A stretch of 5,322 bases of DNA from UBA11606 sp964513285 (GTDB taxonomy: Bacteria > Actinomycetota > Acidimicrobiia > Acidimicrobiales > Aldehydirespiratoraceae): contig CAZEML010000243.1 of NCBI GenBank assembly GCA_964513285.1, forward strand, positions 1 through 5,322. Reading direction: 5' to 3'. How positions within the stretch are numbered: position 1 is the first letter of the stretch; every line of letters begins with the position of its first letter. The position numbers and the translations under genes were made by a program. Shown piece after piece: positions 1-5,322 of this stretch. The notes under the pieces were generated by a model. The model did not search any database. It had not been told where the DNA came from and worked only from the letters and a program-made list of their open reading frames with translations.

Positions 1-760
1 CAAGATGGTCGAAGAGGGCGTCGACCCGGCCTACGCCTCGAAGCTCATCCAGTACGGCTGGGAGACGGTGACCGAGGCGCTCAAGTACGGCGGCGTCACC
101 AACATGATGGATCGCCTGTCGAACCCGGCGAAGATCCGCGCCTTCGAGCTCTCCGAAGAGATGAAGGACATCATGCGTCCGCTCTACCAGAAGCACCAGG
201 ACGACATCATGACCGGCGCCTTCTCCTCCGGGATGATGGCCGACTGGGCCGACGACGACGCCAAGCTGCTCGGCTGGCGCGCCGACACCGCCGAGACCGC
301 GTTCGAGAAGACCGAAGCGGGCGACATGGAGATCTCCGAGCAGGAGTACTTCGACAACGGCATCCTCATGGTCGCCATGGTGAAGGCCGGCGTGGAGCTC
401 GCCTTCGAGACGATGACCGCCGCCGGCATCATCGCCGAGTCGGCGTACTACGAGTCGCTGCACGAGACGCCGCTGATCGCCAACACGATCGCTCGCAAGA
501 AGCTCTACGAGATGAACGCCACCATCTCCGACACCGCCGAGTACGGCTGCTACCTGTACAACCACGCGTGTGTGCCGCTGCTCGCCGACTTCATGACCGG
601 CATCACCGCCGCCGACATCGGCCGTGGCCTCGCGGTGGCCGACACGGGTGTCGACAACGCCCGCCTCATCGAGGTCAACGAGGCGATCCGCAGCCACCCG
701 GTCGAGGCCATCGGCAGCGTGCTCCGCGGCCACATGGCCGACATGAAGCGCATCGTCTGA
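1..760 (+). CDS. ilvC: Ketol-acid reductoisomerase, class II (C-terminal half, 5' end outside window)
   Basis: This enzyme converts acetolactate or acetohydroxybutyrate to the dihydroxy acid with NADPH and Mg2+, the second common step of valine, leucine and isoleucine synthesis, in the cytoplasm. The first complete codon begins at base 2. About 252 residues are visible, matching the C-terminal half of the roughly 490-residue E. coli-type (class II) enzyme almost motif for motif: DPAYASKLIQYGWET, MMDRLSNPAK, FSSGMMADWA, EQEYFDNGILMVAMVKAGVE, AYYESLHETPLIANTIARK, ISDTAEYG and a VNEAIRSH end. This is the duplicated, knotted helical domain. The active-site residues known in E. coli as E389, E393 and S414 are present (ESLHE at bases 452-466, Ser of ISDTAEYG). 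The Rossmann domain and the first metal ligands lie off the left edge. The stop is TGA at 758-760, ten bases before the next gene. The long form is the less common type in actinobacteria as I know them. Identification is secure. Confidence 0.97.
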   Translation, partial: KMVEEGVDPAYASKLIQYGWETVTEALKYGGVTNMMDRLSNPAKIRAFELSEEMKDIMRPLYQKHQDDIMTGAFSSGMMADWADDDAKLLGWRADTAETAFEKTEAGDMEISEQEYFDNGILMVAMVKAGVELAFETMTAAGIIAESAYYESLHETPLIANTIARKKLYEMNATISDTAEYGCYLYNHACVPLLADFMTGITAADIGRGLAVADTGVDNARLIEVNEAIRSHPVEAIGSVLRGHMADMKRIV

Positions 761-770
761 TCGCGCTCGC

Positions 771-2195
771 ATGATCCGCCTGGACGCGCTGTCGGTCGAC
801 TTCGACGAGCGCTTTCAGCTCCACGACGTCGACTGGACGATCCAGCCGGGTCAGCACTGGCTGGTCACCGGCGCCAACGGTTCCGGCAAGTCGGCTCTCG
901 CGGCCGTGCTCGCCGGCGATGGCGATCACCTGTCGGGAACCCTCTCGGGGGTTCCCGATCGAGTCGCGCTCGTGTCGTACGAGCGGCAGGCCGAGCTGAT
1001 CGCGGCCGAGCGGCGTAAGGACGACGCTGACATCCTCGACGTGATCTCGGAGGGCACGCCGGTCGCCGAGATCATCGAGGACGGCTGCGAGGACCTCGAG
1101 CTGGCCCAGACCCTGGTCGACACGCTGGGCCTGCGGTCGCTGATGGGGCGTTCCTTCCGCAAGCTCTCGACCGGCGAGACCCGCAAGGTCATGCTCATCC
1201 GGGCGCTCACCAGCCGGGCGGACCTGCTCGTGCTCGACGAACCCTTCGACGGACTCGATCACGATTCGCTGACCTGGCTTCAGGGCCACCTGAGTGAGCT
1301 CGCCGGGACGACGCCGATGGTGATCGTGCTCAACCGCTTCGATGAGTGCCCCGACTTCATCACCCACGTCGCCTACGTCGACGACGGCCACCTGTCGCTG
1401 TGTGTCGAGCGTGCGGACGAGCAGGCCTACGCCGAGCTCTACCAACTGCTCCACCTCAAGACGAGCGACCTCGAGATCCCCGCGGCCGACCCGGCCGCCC
1501 AACTCCCGGCGCTCGATCCCGAGGTGCCGCTCGTCCGACTCACGGGTGCGACCGTCCGCTACTCCGAGAACCTGGTCTTCGAGGGCCTCGACTGGACGAT
1601 CGAACCGAACCAGAGCTGGCAGCTGAGCGGGCCCAACGGCAGCGGCAAGACCTGTCTCCTGCAGCTGATCACCGGCGATCACCCGCAGTGCTACGTCAAC
1701 GACATCAACGTCTTCGGGTATCAGCGCGGCACCGGCGAGAGCATCTGGGAGATCAAGCAGTTCATCGGCTACGTCTCGACCGCCCTCCAGTGGGAGTACA
1801 CGGTGAGCACCGGGCTGCGGAACGTCATCATCTCCGGCTTCTACGACAGCATCGGGCTGTACACGAAGAGCAGCGACACCGAGAAGGCGATCGCCGACGA
1901 GTGGCTCGCGCTCCTCGGCATGTCAGACCGAGCCGACGAGCCCTTCAACCGGCTGTCGTATGGCGATCAGCGCCTGGTGCTCATCGCCCGGGCGATGGTG
2001 AAGCACCCGCCGCTGCTGATCCTCGACGAACCCTGCCTCGGCCTCGACGACATGAACCGCCAGCTCGTGCTCGCCCTCGTCGAACGCATCTGTCGGGGCA
2101 GCGAGACGACCGTGCTCTACGTCAACCACCGCGAACAAGACCGCGTCCGCGGCATCGACAACCACCTGGCGTTGACCGGCCATACGGGCAACTGA
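771..2195 (+). CDS. modF: ModF-like tandem ABC ATPase (two nucleotide-binding domains, no membrane segment)
   Basis: This 474-residue protein has two ABC ATPase domains. Domain 1 has Walker A GANGSGKS (34-41), signature LSTGE (132-136) and Walker B LLVLDEP (152-158). Domain 2 has Walker A GPNGSGKT (287-294), signature LSYGDQR (395-401), Walker B LLILDEP (415-421) and H-loop His453 (VNHRE). Domain 1 has NRFDE where the H-loop His is expected, which E. coli ModF shares. Other ModF-typical stretches are TGDHPQ, GSGE-like TGESIWEIK, IGYVS and NVIISGFYDSIGLY. Length fits the family (about 490). E. coli modF lies with modE next to the molybdate transporter genes, but its substrate role is poorly defined. 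No modA, modB, modC or modE is visible here, so a molybdate link is only by homology. The ATG follows the ilvC stop by 10 nt and has no clear Shine-Dalgarno sequence, suggesting translation coupled to ilvC. The stop TGA is at 2193-2195. Confidence 0.9.
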   Translation: MIRLDALSVDFDERFQLHDVDWTIQPGQHWLVTGANGSGKSALAAVLAGDGDHLSGTLSGVPDRVALVSYERQAELIAAERRKDDADILDVISEGTPVAEIIEDGCEDLELAQTLVDTLGLRSLMGRSFRKLSTGETRKVMLIRALTSRADLLVLDEPFDGLDHDSLTWLQGHLSELAGTTPMVIVLNRFDECPDFITHVAYVDDGHLSLCVERADEQAYAELYQLLHLKTSDLEIPAADPAAQLPALDPEVPLVRLTGATVRYSENLVFEGLDWTIEPNQSWQLSGPNGSGKTCLLQLITGDHPQCYVNDINVFGYQRGTGESIWEIKQFIGYVSTALQWEYTVSTGLRNVIISGFYDSIGLYTKSSDTEKAIADEWLALLGMSDRADEPFNRLSYGDQRLVLIARAMVKHPPLLILDEPCLGLDDMNRQLVLALVERICRGSETTVLYVNHREQDRVRGIDNHLALTGHTGN

Positions 2196-2326
2196 ACGAC
2201 CGGCGGTAGCACCCATACGTGCCGATACCGAGCGGACGGCGGAGCCCCGCAAGAGCGACGCCCGTGCCAGGGCCTGCGGAGCGCTGCGTCGAGGAGAAGT
2301 CCAGGAGGCGGGCTCATGCCGCGACG

Positions 2327-2365
2327 CAGGGGTGGACCTGCGTTGGGTTCGCTGGTCCACCCCTG
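2327..2365. terminator. Perfect 12-bp inverted repeat, probable bidirectional terminator
   Basis: The arms CAGGGGTGGACC (2327-2338) and GGTCCACCCCTG (2354-2365) are exact reverse complements. After one T-T mismatch, three more pairs form (GCG 2340-2342 with CGC 2350-2352), closing a 7-nt loop TTGGGTT. The hairpin sits between the convergent modF-like gene (ends 2195) and the lipoprotein gene (stop at 2392), where it could stop transcription from either side. No run of T follows on either strand, which is common for actinobacterial terminators but makes the call less certain. A weaker bulged hairpin (2204-2230: stem CGGTAGCAC pairing with GTGC and TACCG around a 3-nt bulge) lies closer to the modF stop. 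I saw nothing else in 2196-2391. Confidence 0.6.
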
Positions 2366-2391
2366 GTCTTCAGTCCCGGCGGGCGTGGGCT

Positions 2392-3171
2392 CTAGTCGCG
2401 AGTCCAGCCGCCTTCGCTGTTCGACGAAACGGAGATGGGCCCTCCGTCGGGAGTCCGCTCCAGGTCGGCGAGCGGCTCGGCATGTGGGAGCTGAGAGTCC
2501 TGCTCGGGCTCGTCTCCGTGGGTATCGCCGGGCAGGCCGACGGTTCTCGCTGGGAAAGTCACGAGTCCGTCAGCGTCTACGGTCCCGACGAGGCCGCCGT
2601 CCTCGAGCACGCCCCATAGGCCGGGCTCGTAGTCAAAGGGCGATGGCTCGTAGAGCAGCACGGCGAGCGCCGGCTCAGCGAGGAGTTCCTCGCGGAGTGA
2701 CTCGAGTTTGAATCGGCCGGGGAAGGACAGTCCGAAGGTGACCTCTTCGTGAGGCGCCGGGACGAGTCCGTCTGTGATGACCCGGTCAGCTTTGACCGTG
2801 ACGTGGACCGTGTTGACCATGGCCGATGGGTCGTTGAAGGGCAGGACATGGCGATACTCGGTGTTGGTCTCTTCGTCGACGGTCCAGTTGAGGCCGACGC
2901 CTTCTTCGACTCGTACGACGGGTCCCGCTACGAAGAGGTCTGCCACAGCGTGAGGCTCAGCGCCATCGATGGAGAACAGCCGATTCGGCATGGCCTCCGC
3001 GACCGTCTGATAGATCGGCTCGGCTCGGTCGAAGCCTTCGTTGGAGTCGCGGATGAGTTCCCATACAGAGAGCTCGATGTCGTCCCCGCCTTCTGCTGCT
3101 GAGCACGAGGAGGCGACCAGTGCCGCCGCGGAGGCAAGGAGAACGAGTAGCCGGATGCGGTAGGTGATCAT
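2392..3171 (-). CDS. Predicted lipoprotein of unknown function
   Basis: The 259-residue product begins with a short basic stretch (Arg5, Arg7), a hydrophobic core (about residues 8-20) and Cys23 in the context LVASSC. That reads as a lipoprotein signal, although Ala rather than Leu at -3 makes the lipobox imperfect. After Cys23 comes a short polar linker, then about 170 residues of mixed soluble sequence, and finally an acidic, Pro/Asp/Glu-rich tail (about 205-259) that looks disordered. I recognise no known domain or catalytic motif. The start is well supported: ATG at 3171-3169 is preceded by TAGGAG with six bases between, and the SD includes the stop codon of the upstream metalloprotease gene. 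The pairing suggests a membrane-anchored partner of the secreted protease (substrate, inhibitor or chaperone), but that is inference from position only. The stop TAG is at 2394-2392. Confidence 0.8.
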   Translation of the reverse strand: MITYRIRLLVLLASAAALVASSCSAAEGGDDIELSVWELIRDSNEGFDRAEPIYQTVAEAMPNRLFSIDGAEPHAVADLFVAGPVVRVEEGVGLNWTVDEETNTEYRHVLPFNDPSAMVNTVHVTVKADRVITDGLVPAPHEEVTFGLSFPGRFKLESLREELLAEPALAVLLYEPSPFDYEPGLWGVLEDGGLVGTVDADGLVTFPARTVGLPGDTHGDEPEQDSQLPHAEPLADLERTPDGGPISVSSNSEGGWTRD

Positions 3172-3177
3172 GTGTCG

Positions 3178-3183
3178 CTCCTA
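3178..3183 (-). promoter_or_regulatory. Shine-Dalgarno of the lipoprotein gene containing the protease stop codon
   Basis: On the minus strand this reads TAGGAG. Its first three bases are the TAG stop of the metalloprotease gene, and the ATG of the lipoprotein gene follows after six bases. A ribosome terminating on the protease message would therefore sit on the next ribosome binding site, so re-initiation and coupled expression are likely. The overlap is seen directly; the coupling is inferred. Confidence 0.7.
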
Positions 3184-3843
3184 GTAGTTGCTGTCGAGGT
3201 GGTTTTCGTCATGGCTCGAGAAGAATGTGTTCCATGTCGAACCGGTGACCATGCAGCTTCCTGATCGATGGGTGAGGCCGAGTGCGTGGCCGGTTTCGTG
3301 GCATGCCACCTTCCGGCGGGCGTTCGTGGACGCGGACCCCCAGTAGCTCGTGTCGAACCGGATGTCGTTCCGGTCGCACTTCGACCCGCTGAGCGTCTCG
3401 CAGCTCGAGTTGCCCCAGACATATGCTGTTCCAGCGTCGCTGGGGTCGTCCGGGTGCCAGTCCTTGCCGCACCAGGTGCTGAAGTCGGCATCGTAGTAGA
3501 CGATGTCGGTCCCGCTGCCTGCTGACGACTCCTCTGGCTTCACCACGATGTCGGTGGGGGCTACCTCGTTGTTCAGGGCGTGGGCCACGGCGCTGTACAT
3601 GTAGGACGTAAGGCTCGACCGGTAGTAGTAGAGGTCCTTGTTGTCGGTCATGTTCACGCCGCCGGAGCATCCTGTGTTGCCCGACGCGCCGGACCAGTTG
3701 GCCGCTGCGGGGGCGCTGACGGCGGCGAGTGTCGCGGCGAATAGCGCGGCGATCATCAACGCCGCCCATGTCCCTCGGCGACGACGCTTGGACTCATGTG
3801 TAGGCGTGCTCGGCGCAGGCCTGTTCTTGATAGCGGTGTTCAT
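3181..3843 (-). CDS. Secreted zinc metalloprotease, metzincin (matrixin-like)
   Basis: The 220-residue product has an unusually long basic n-region ending in KRRRR (19-23), a hydrophobic core (27-42) and a likely signal peptidase site after APAAA (about 47-48), so it should be exported. The zinc site is HETGHALGLTH at 182-192: His182, His186 and His192 would bind zinc and Glu183 would be the general base, as in metzincins (HExxHxxGxxH). Met198, six residues after the last His, is the likely Met-turn. Six cysteines (59, 125, 148, 156, 181, 197) could form three disulfides. The chain ends HDENHLDSNY. No cysteine-switch propeptide is visible; the mature chain starts almost at once with NWSG. The start is supported by AAAGGA at 3858-3853, nine bases before the ATG. 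The gene overlaps the upstream regulator-frame stop as ATGA and shares its stop with the next gene's SD. Substrate is unknown. Confidence 0.88.
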   Translation of the reverse strand: MNTAIKNRPAPSTPTHESKRRRRGTWAALMIAALFAATLAAVSAPAAANWSGASGNTGCSGGVNMTDNKDLYYYRSSLTSYMYSAVAHALNNEVAPTDIVVKPEESSAGSGTDIVYYDADFSTWCGKDWHPDDPSDAGTAYVWGNSSCETLSGSKCDRNDIRFDTSYWGSASTNARRKVACHETGHALGLTHRSGSCMVTGSTWNTFFSSHDENHLDSNY

Positions 3844-4262
3844 CGATTGGAATCCTTTCGTTTCGAGACACCGGGTTCATCCGCGACCGCCGCCGCCCGC
3901 CTCCCGATCAAGACGTCCGTTGAACGCCTCTTGTTGATCATCCGACCGCCGCGATGGCACTTCAACGCCACGTCACGTGCTTTTGGCACCACGCTCGCCA
4001 TCCTGGCGGGACTGTCGGGCCCAGATCCCCGAGATCCAACGGGCGGCGGCTCACCGGTCAAGTCCACTAGCCCCCAACGGCCTGCGGCGACGCTTGCATG
4101 GAGTCGACTCGGGAGTCCTAGGCCTTCACAGAGCTGTCGAAACCTGCGTTGGGCTTGTCGGCGCGAAAGACCCGCAGTCCGGCCTGCGGCTTCGATGCTG
4201 GGGGTTGCCGCGAGCCCGAGAAACGTCCGCTCCTCGTCGGTCAGGACCCGCGGACTCAGCAT
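3840..4262 (-). CDS. LuxR-like HTH part of a frameshifted regulator
   Basis: This frame carries the DNA-binding half of a regulator whose first half lies in another frame at 4126-4644. From the ATG at 4262 the first 66 residues (MLSPRVLTDEERTFL through RWGLV, ending near 4065) follow the LuxR HTH pattern: a DEERTFL opening helix in place of REREVL, then AAGRTAGLSRRQAQRRFRQL as the helix-turn-helix, GLGLPSRLHA, and a final RWGLV. The ATG has no Shine-Dalgarno sequence and sits right at the frame switch, so it is probably not a real start. Upstream of 4262 this frame is Arg/Ser-rich shadow sequence. After RWGLV the frame stays open for about 75 more codons of unrelated, low-complexity-looking sequence and ends in TGA at 3842-3840, overlapping the protease ATG as ATGA. 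The normal protein probably ended shortly after RWGLV. It may be non-functional, or a sequencing indel may have split a working gene. Confidence 0.6.
   Translation of the reverse strand: MLSPRVLTDEERTFLGLAATPSIEAAGRTAGLSRRQAQRRFRQLCEGLGLPSRLHASVAAGRWGLVDLTGEPPPVGSRGSGPDSPARMASVVPKARDVALKCHRGGRMINKRRSTDVLIGRRAAAVADEPGVSKRKDSNR
3937..3965 (-). promoter_or_regulatory. Weak candidate promoter for the protease-lipoprotein pair
   Basis: On the minus strand, TTGAAG (3965-3960) and GATGAT (3942-3937) are separated by 17 bases and match the -35 and -10 consensus at four of six positions each. The -10 would lie about 93 bases upstream of the protease ATG. The region lies inside the open C-terminal tail of the regulator frame, so it could serve as an internal promoter. 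Boxes this weak occur often by chance. Confidence 0.22.
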
Positions 4263-4644
4263 CGAGTTGGCTGGCGATCCTGGCCGCGTGAGCTCGCGGC
4301 ACGACCGTGCTACTGCCAGTCGCCGCAGCAACGACCGCCACGACGGCAGGTATCGGCTGCGCCTCCGAGAAGAGCACGACTCCCGCAGCTCCCTGCCGGA
4401 TGAGAGCGCGGGTCTGGGCTGGATCGACGGACTCCGCAACGGCAATCAGAGCGATCGCGGAGTAGTCAGCATCGCGGCAGAGGTCCTCGATACCGTCGGG
4501 AGTGGACGCCAGTGCGCTTGCACCCATCGGTAGCCCGGACCTCGTGTCCCAGCCAGTGGCTCTAAGTCCGAGCGCAGTCAGCCCGTCCAGAAGCGGACGG
4601 CCAACGTCTGAGTGGAGCTCGTCGTGGATGAGAATGGTCAGCAC
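4126..4644 (-). CDS. Pseudo-receiver part of a frameshifted LuxR-type regulator
   Basis: The start is GTG at 4644-4642 with only a weak purine-rich stretch upstream (GGCGGG). Residues 1-115 look like a degenerate response-regulator receiver: a first strand LTILIHDE (2-9), a third strand AIALIAVA (63-70) with no phospho-accepting Asp, and a GAAGVVLFSE segment (85-94) where receivers usually have a conserved Lys. It is therefore unlikely to be switched by phosphorylation. Residues 116-130 (PRAHAARIASQLDAE) look like the linker to an HTH domain. After about residue 130 (base 4255) the frame becomes Arg/Pro/Ser-rich shadow sequence, while the HTH continues in the frame of the neighbouring entry. 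Reading across requires skipping one base (or restoring two). The composite protein would be about 195 residues, usual for this class. It is placed to control the protease and lipoprotein genes downstream. Confidence 0.62.
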   Translation of the reverse strand: MLTILIHDELHSDVGRPLLDGLTALGLRATGWDTRSGLPMGASALASTPDGIEDLCRDADYSAIALIAVAESVDPAQTRALIRQGAAGVVLFSEAQPIPAVVAVVAAATGSSTVVPRAHAARIASQLDAESAGPDRRGADVSRARGNPQHRSRRPDCGSFAPTSPTQVSTAL

Positions 4645-4684
4645 CTGAACCCGCCGAGGATCTGATCACCGCCTGCAGCAGAGG

Positions 4685-4693
4685 ACGATACCA
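4685..4693 (-). promoter_or_regulatory. Candidate extended -10 promoter for the regulator gene
   Basis: The minus strand reads TGG-TATCGT, an extended -10 element (TGn followed by TATxxT). Transcription would begin near 4678, giving a leader of about 34 bases before the GTG at 4644. No good -35 lies at the usual distance (TGAGCG at 17 bases), which fits an extended -10 or an activator-dependent promoter. Prediction by eye only. Confidence 0.3.
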
Positions 4694-4719
4694 GCCCACG
4701 GGCAGCGCGCTCAGTCACC

Positions 4720-4731
4720 ACCGGTACCGGT
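4720..4731. repeat. 12-bp palindrome, two tandem ACCGGT units (possible operator)
   Basis: ACCGGTACCGGT is its own reverse complement and also a direct repeat of a 6-bp palindrome. It lies 76-87 bases upstream of the regulator's GTG and about 42-53 bases upstream of the proposed transcription start, a position typical of an activator site. On the minus strand it is preceded by TTGACC, which overlaps the palindrome by four bases. Binding by any protein is inference. Confidence 0.35.
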
Positions 4732-4776
4732 CAACGCCCTCGTCGACCCGCCCACCACCGGCACTAACCGAGCGGG

Positions 4777-4807
4777 TCGCCGGCCTCCGCCAAGGTGCGG
4801 CCGACGA
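4777..4807 (-). terminator. Possible terminator hairpin after the recombinase gene
   Basis: TCG-C-CGGCC (4777-4785) can pair with GGCCG-A-CGA (4799-4807): five pairs, one C-A mismatch, then three pairs, around a 13-nt loop. It begins 12 bases past the recombinase stop codon on the minus strand. There is no T run, and GC-rich DNA gives many such hairpins. Confidence 0.3.
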
Positions 4808-4818
4808 ACGCCCGGTGT

Positions 4819-5322
4819 TTAGCGGCTTGCGCCGGCGACGAAAGTTGAGACGATGTAGGTGGGGTGGCGGTCGAGGGATCCTCGGCCGCGGTCGTAGCGC
4901 ATGGTTGTTCTCGGGTCGGCGTGGGAGGCGGCTTCTTGGACGTCTCTGAGAGGCACGCCTGCGTCGAGGGCGGCGGTGATGAAGGAGTGTCGCAGCGAGT
5001 GCGGGGAGATGCGTTTGTCGATCCCGGCCCGTTTGGCGAGGCGCCGAACGATACGGGCGGAGGCGTGGCGGTCGAGGCGTCGGGTGCCGTCGTGGTTCAA
5101 GAAGATCGGCCCGGTCTCTCGTTCGCCGATGTAGAGATCGAGCGCCCGCGCCGTTCGCGGCGACAACGGGATGGTCGCGGTCTTGTTGCCTTTGCGGTGA
5201 ATGAACAGGGTGCGGTGGCCTCGGTTGACGTCGAGGTTGTCGATGTCAGCACCGAGCGCCTCAGAGATCCGCAGCCCGTTCAACGCCAACAGGCACGCCA
5301 ACGCGTGGTCTCGACCGCCGGA
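4819..5322 (-). CDS. Tyrosine recombinase / integrase, catalytic C-terminal part (5' end outside window)
   Basis: The visible 167 residues are the catalytic domain of a phage-integrase-type (XerC/D-like) tyrosine recombinase, which cuts and rejoins DNA through a covalent tyrosine-DNA bond. Counting from the right window edge, the catalytic set is complete: Arg18 in LNGLRISEAL, Lys44 in HRKGNK (beta-hairpin lysine), His108 and Arg111 in PHSLRHSF, His134 in ASHADP, and nucleophile Tyr143 in TTMRYDR (codon 4896-4894). The chain ends 24 residues later with a tail containing DRHPTYIVSTF, and stops with TAA at 4821-4819. The TTG at 5301 is an internal Leu codon, not a start: the frame is open to the window edge, and the N-terminal SAM-like DNA-binding domain must lie to the right. 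The RISEALGADI...SHADPRTTMRYDR style is, from memory, common in actinobacterial integrases. It marks a likely mobile or integrated element, although no att site can be defined here. Confidence 0.93.
   Translation of the reverse strand, partial: SGGRDHALACLLALNGLRISEALGADIDNLDVNRGHRTLFIHRKGNKTATIPLSPRTARALDLYIGERETGPIFLNHDGTRRLDRHASARIVRRLAKRAGIDKRISPHSLRHSFITAALDAGVPLRDVQEAASHADPRTTMRYDRGRGSLDRHPTYIVSTFVAGASR

Noticed and set aside
675..1682. Long minus-strand open frame of 335 codons opposite ilvC and the ModF-like gene
   Set aside because: It lies antisense to two firmly identified genes; its Arg/Val/Glu-rich composition is what the reverse of GC-rich codons gives, and it has no motif.
1346..2209. 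Plus-strand 287-codon frame inside the ModF-like gene
   Set aside because: Arg-rich shadow in the wrong frame of a gene with both sets of ATPase motifs intact.
2316..2711. Plus-strand ATG with a strong AGGAGG seven bases upstream, opening a 131-codon frame
   Set aside because: The frame begins by running through the perfect hairpin, then lies antisense to the lipoprotein gene, and is extremely Arg-rich with no domain. The SD match is probably chance.
2749..3102. Plus-strand frame of 117 codons with a fairly balanced composition
   Set aside because: It is fully antisense to the lipoprotein gene, which has a signal peptide, lipobox Cys and a strong SD; no SD or domain supports the plus-strand frame.
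3790..3843. Twin-arginine (Tat) signal on the protease
   Set aside because: The long n-region with KRRRR is suggestive, but the residues after the arginines (GTW) do not fit the usual F-L-K pattern; a Sec signal is the safer call.
4250..4270. Programmed +1 ribosomal frameshift in the regulator
   Set aside because: There is no stop codon, slippery run or upstream SD-like stimulator at the switch point, so a mutation or sequencing indel is simpler.
3796..4533. Plus-strand frame of 245 codons across the regulator and protease start
   Set aside because: Low-complexity Arg/Ser/Pro-rich translation, antisense to recognisable HTH and receiver sequence.
4645..4818. tRNA gene or attachment site next to the recombinase
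   Set aside because: I found no cloverleaf, T-loop motif or CCA end, and no direct repeat pair within the window. Any att site would need the sequence beyond the right edge.

Overview
The window is high-GC DNA with strong G/C bias at codon third positions in its best genes. Protein signatures point to an actinobacterium. A class II (long-form) ketol-acid reductoisomerase, a ModF-type ATPase, a LuxR-like regulator ending in RWGLV and an actinobacterial-style tyrosine recombinase together suggest a lineage such as Acidimicrobiia (Ilumatobacter-like). That placement is inference from memory of protein families, not from a search.

Left part (1-2195, + strand): the C-terminal half of ilvC (branched-chain amino acid synthesis), cut by the window edge, is followed after 10 nt by a complete tandem-ATPase gene closely resembling modF. 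These look like conserved chromosomal genes, probably co-transcribed. A 196-nt intergenic stretch follows. It contains a perfect 12-bp inverted repeat that probably terminates transcription from both sides, because the next genes run convergently.

Middle part (2392-4644, - strand, read right to left): a LuxR-like regulator with a pseudo-receiver domain, broken by a +1 frameshift near 4255-4262; then a secreted zinc metalloprotease of the metzincin type (HExxHxxGxxH plus a downstream Met); then a predicted lipoprotein of unknown function. The protease stop codon lies inside the lipoprotein's Shine-Dalgarno sequence, so those two form a tight, probably translationally coupled operon. The C-terminal reading frame of the regulator runs open until it overlaps the protease start as ATGA, so all three may once have been one transcription unit.

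Right part (4645-5322): a 174-nt intergenic region with a candidate extended -10 promoter and a 12-bp palindrome upstream of the regulator, then the catalytic C-terminal part of a tyrosine recombinase (- strand) whose 5' end lies beyond the window. The recombinase, the broken regulator and the orphan secreted protease/lipoprotein pair suggest that the DNA right of about 2200 is accessory, next to a conserved ilvC-modF block. I saw no rRNA, tRNA, CRISPR array or insertion-sequence ends.
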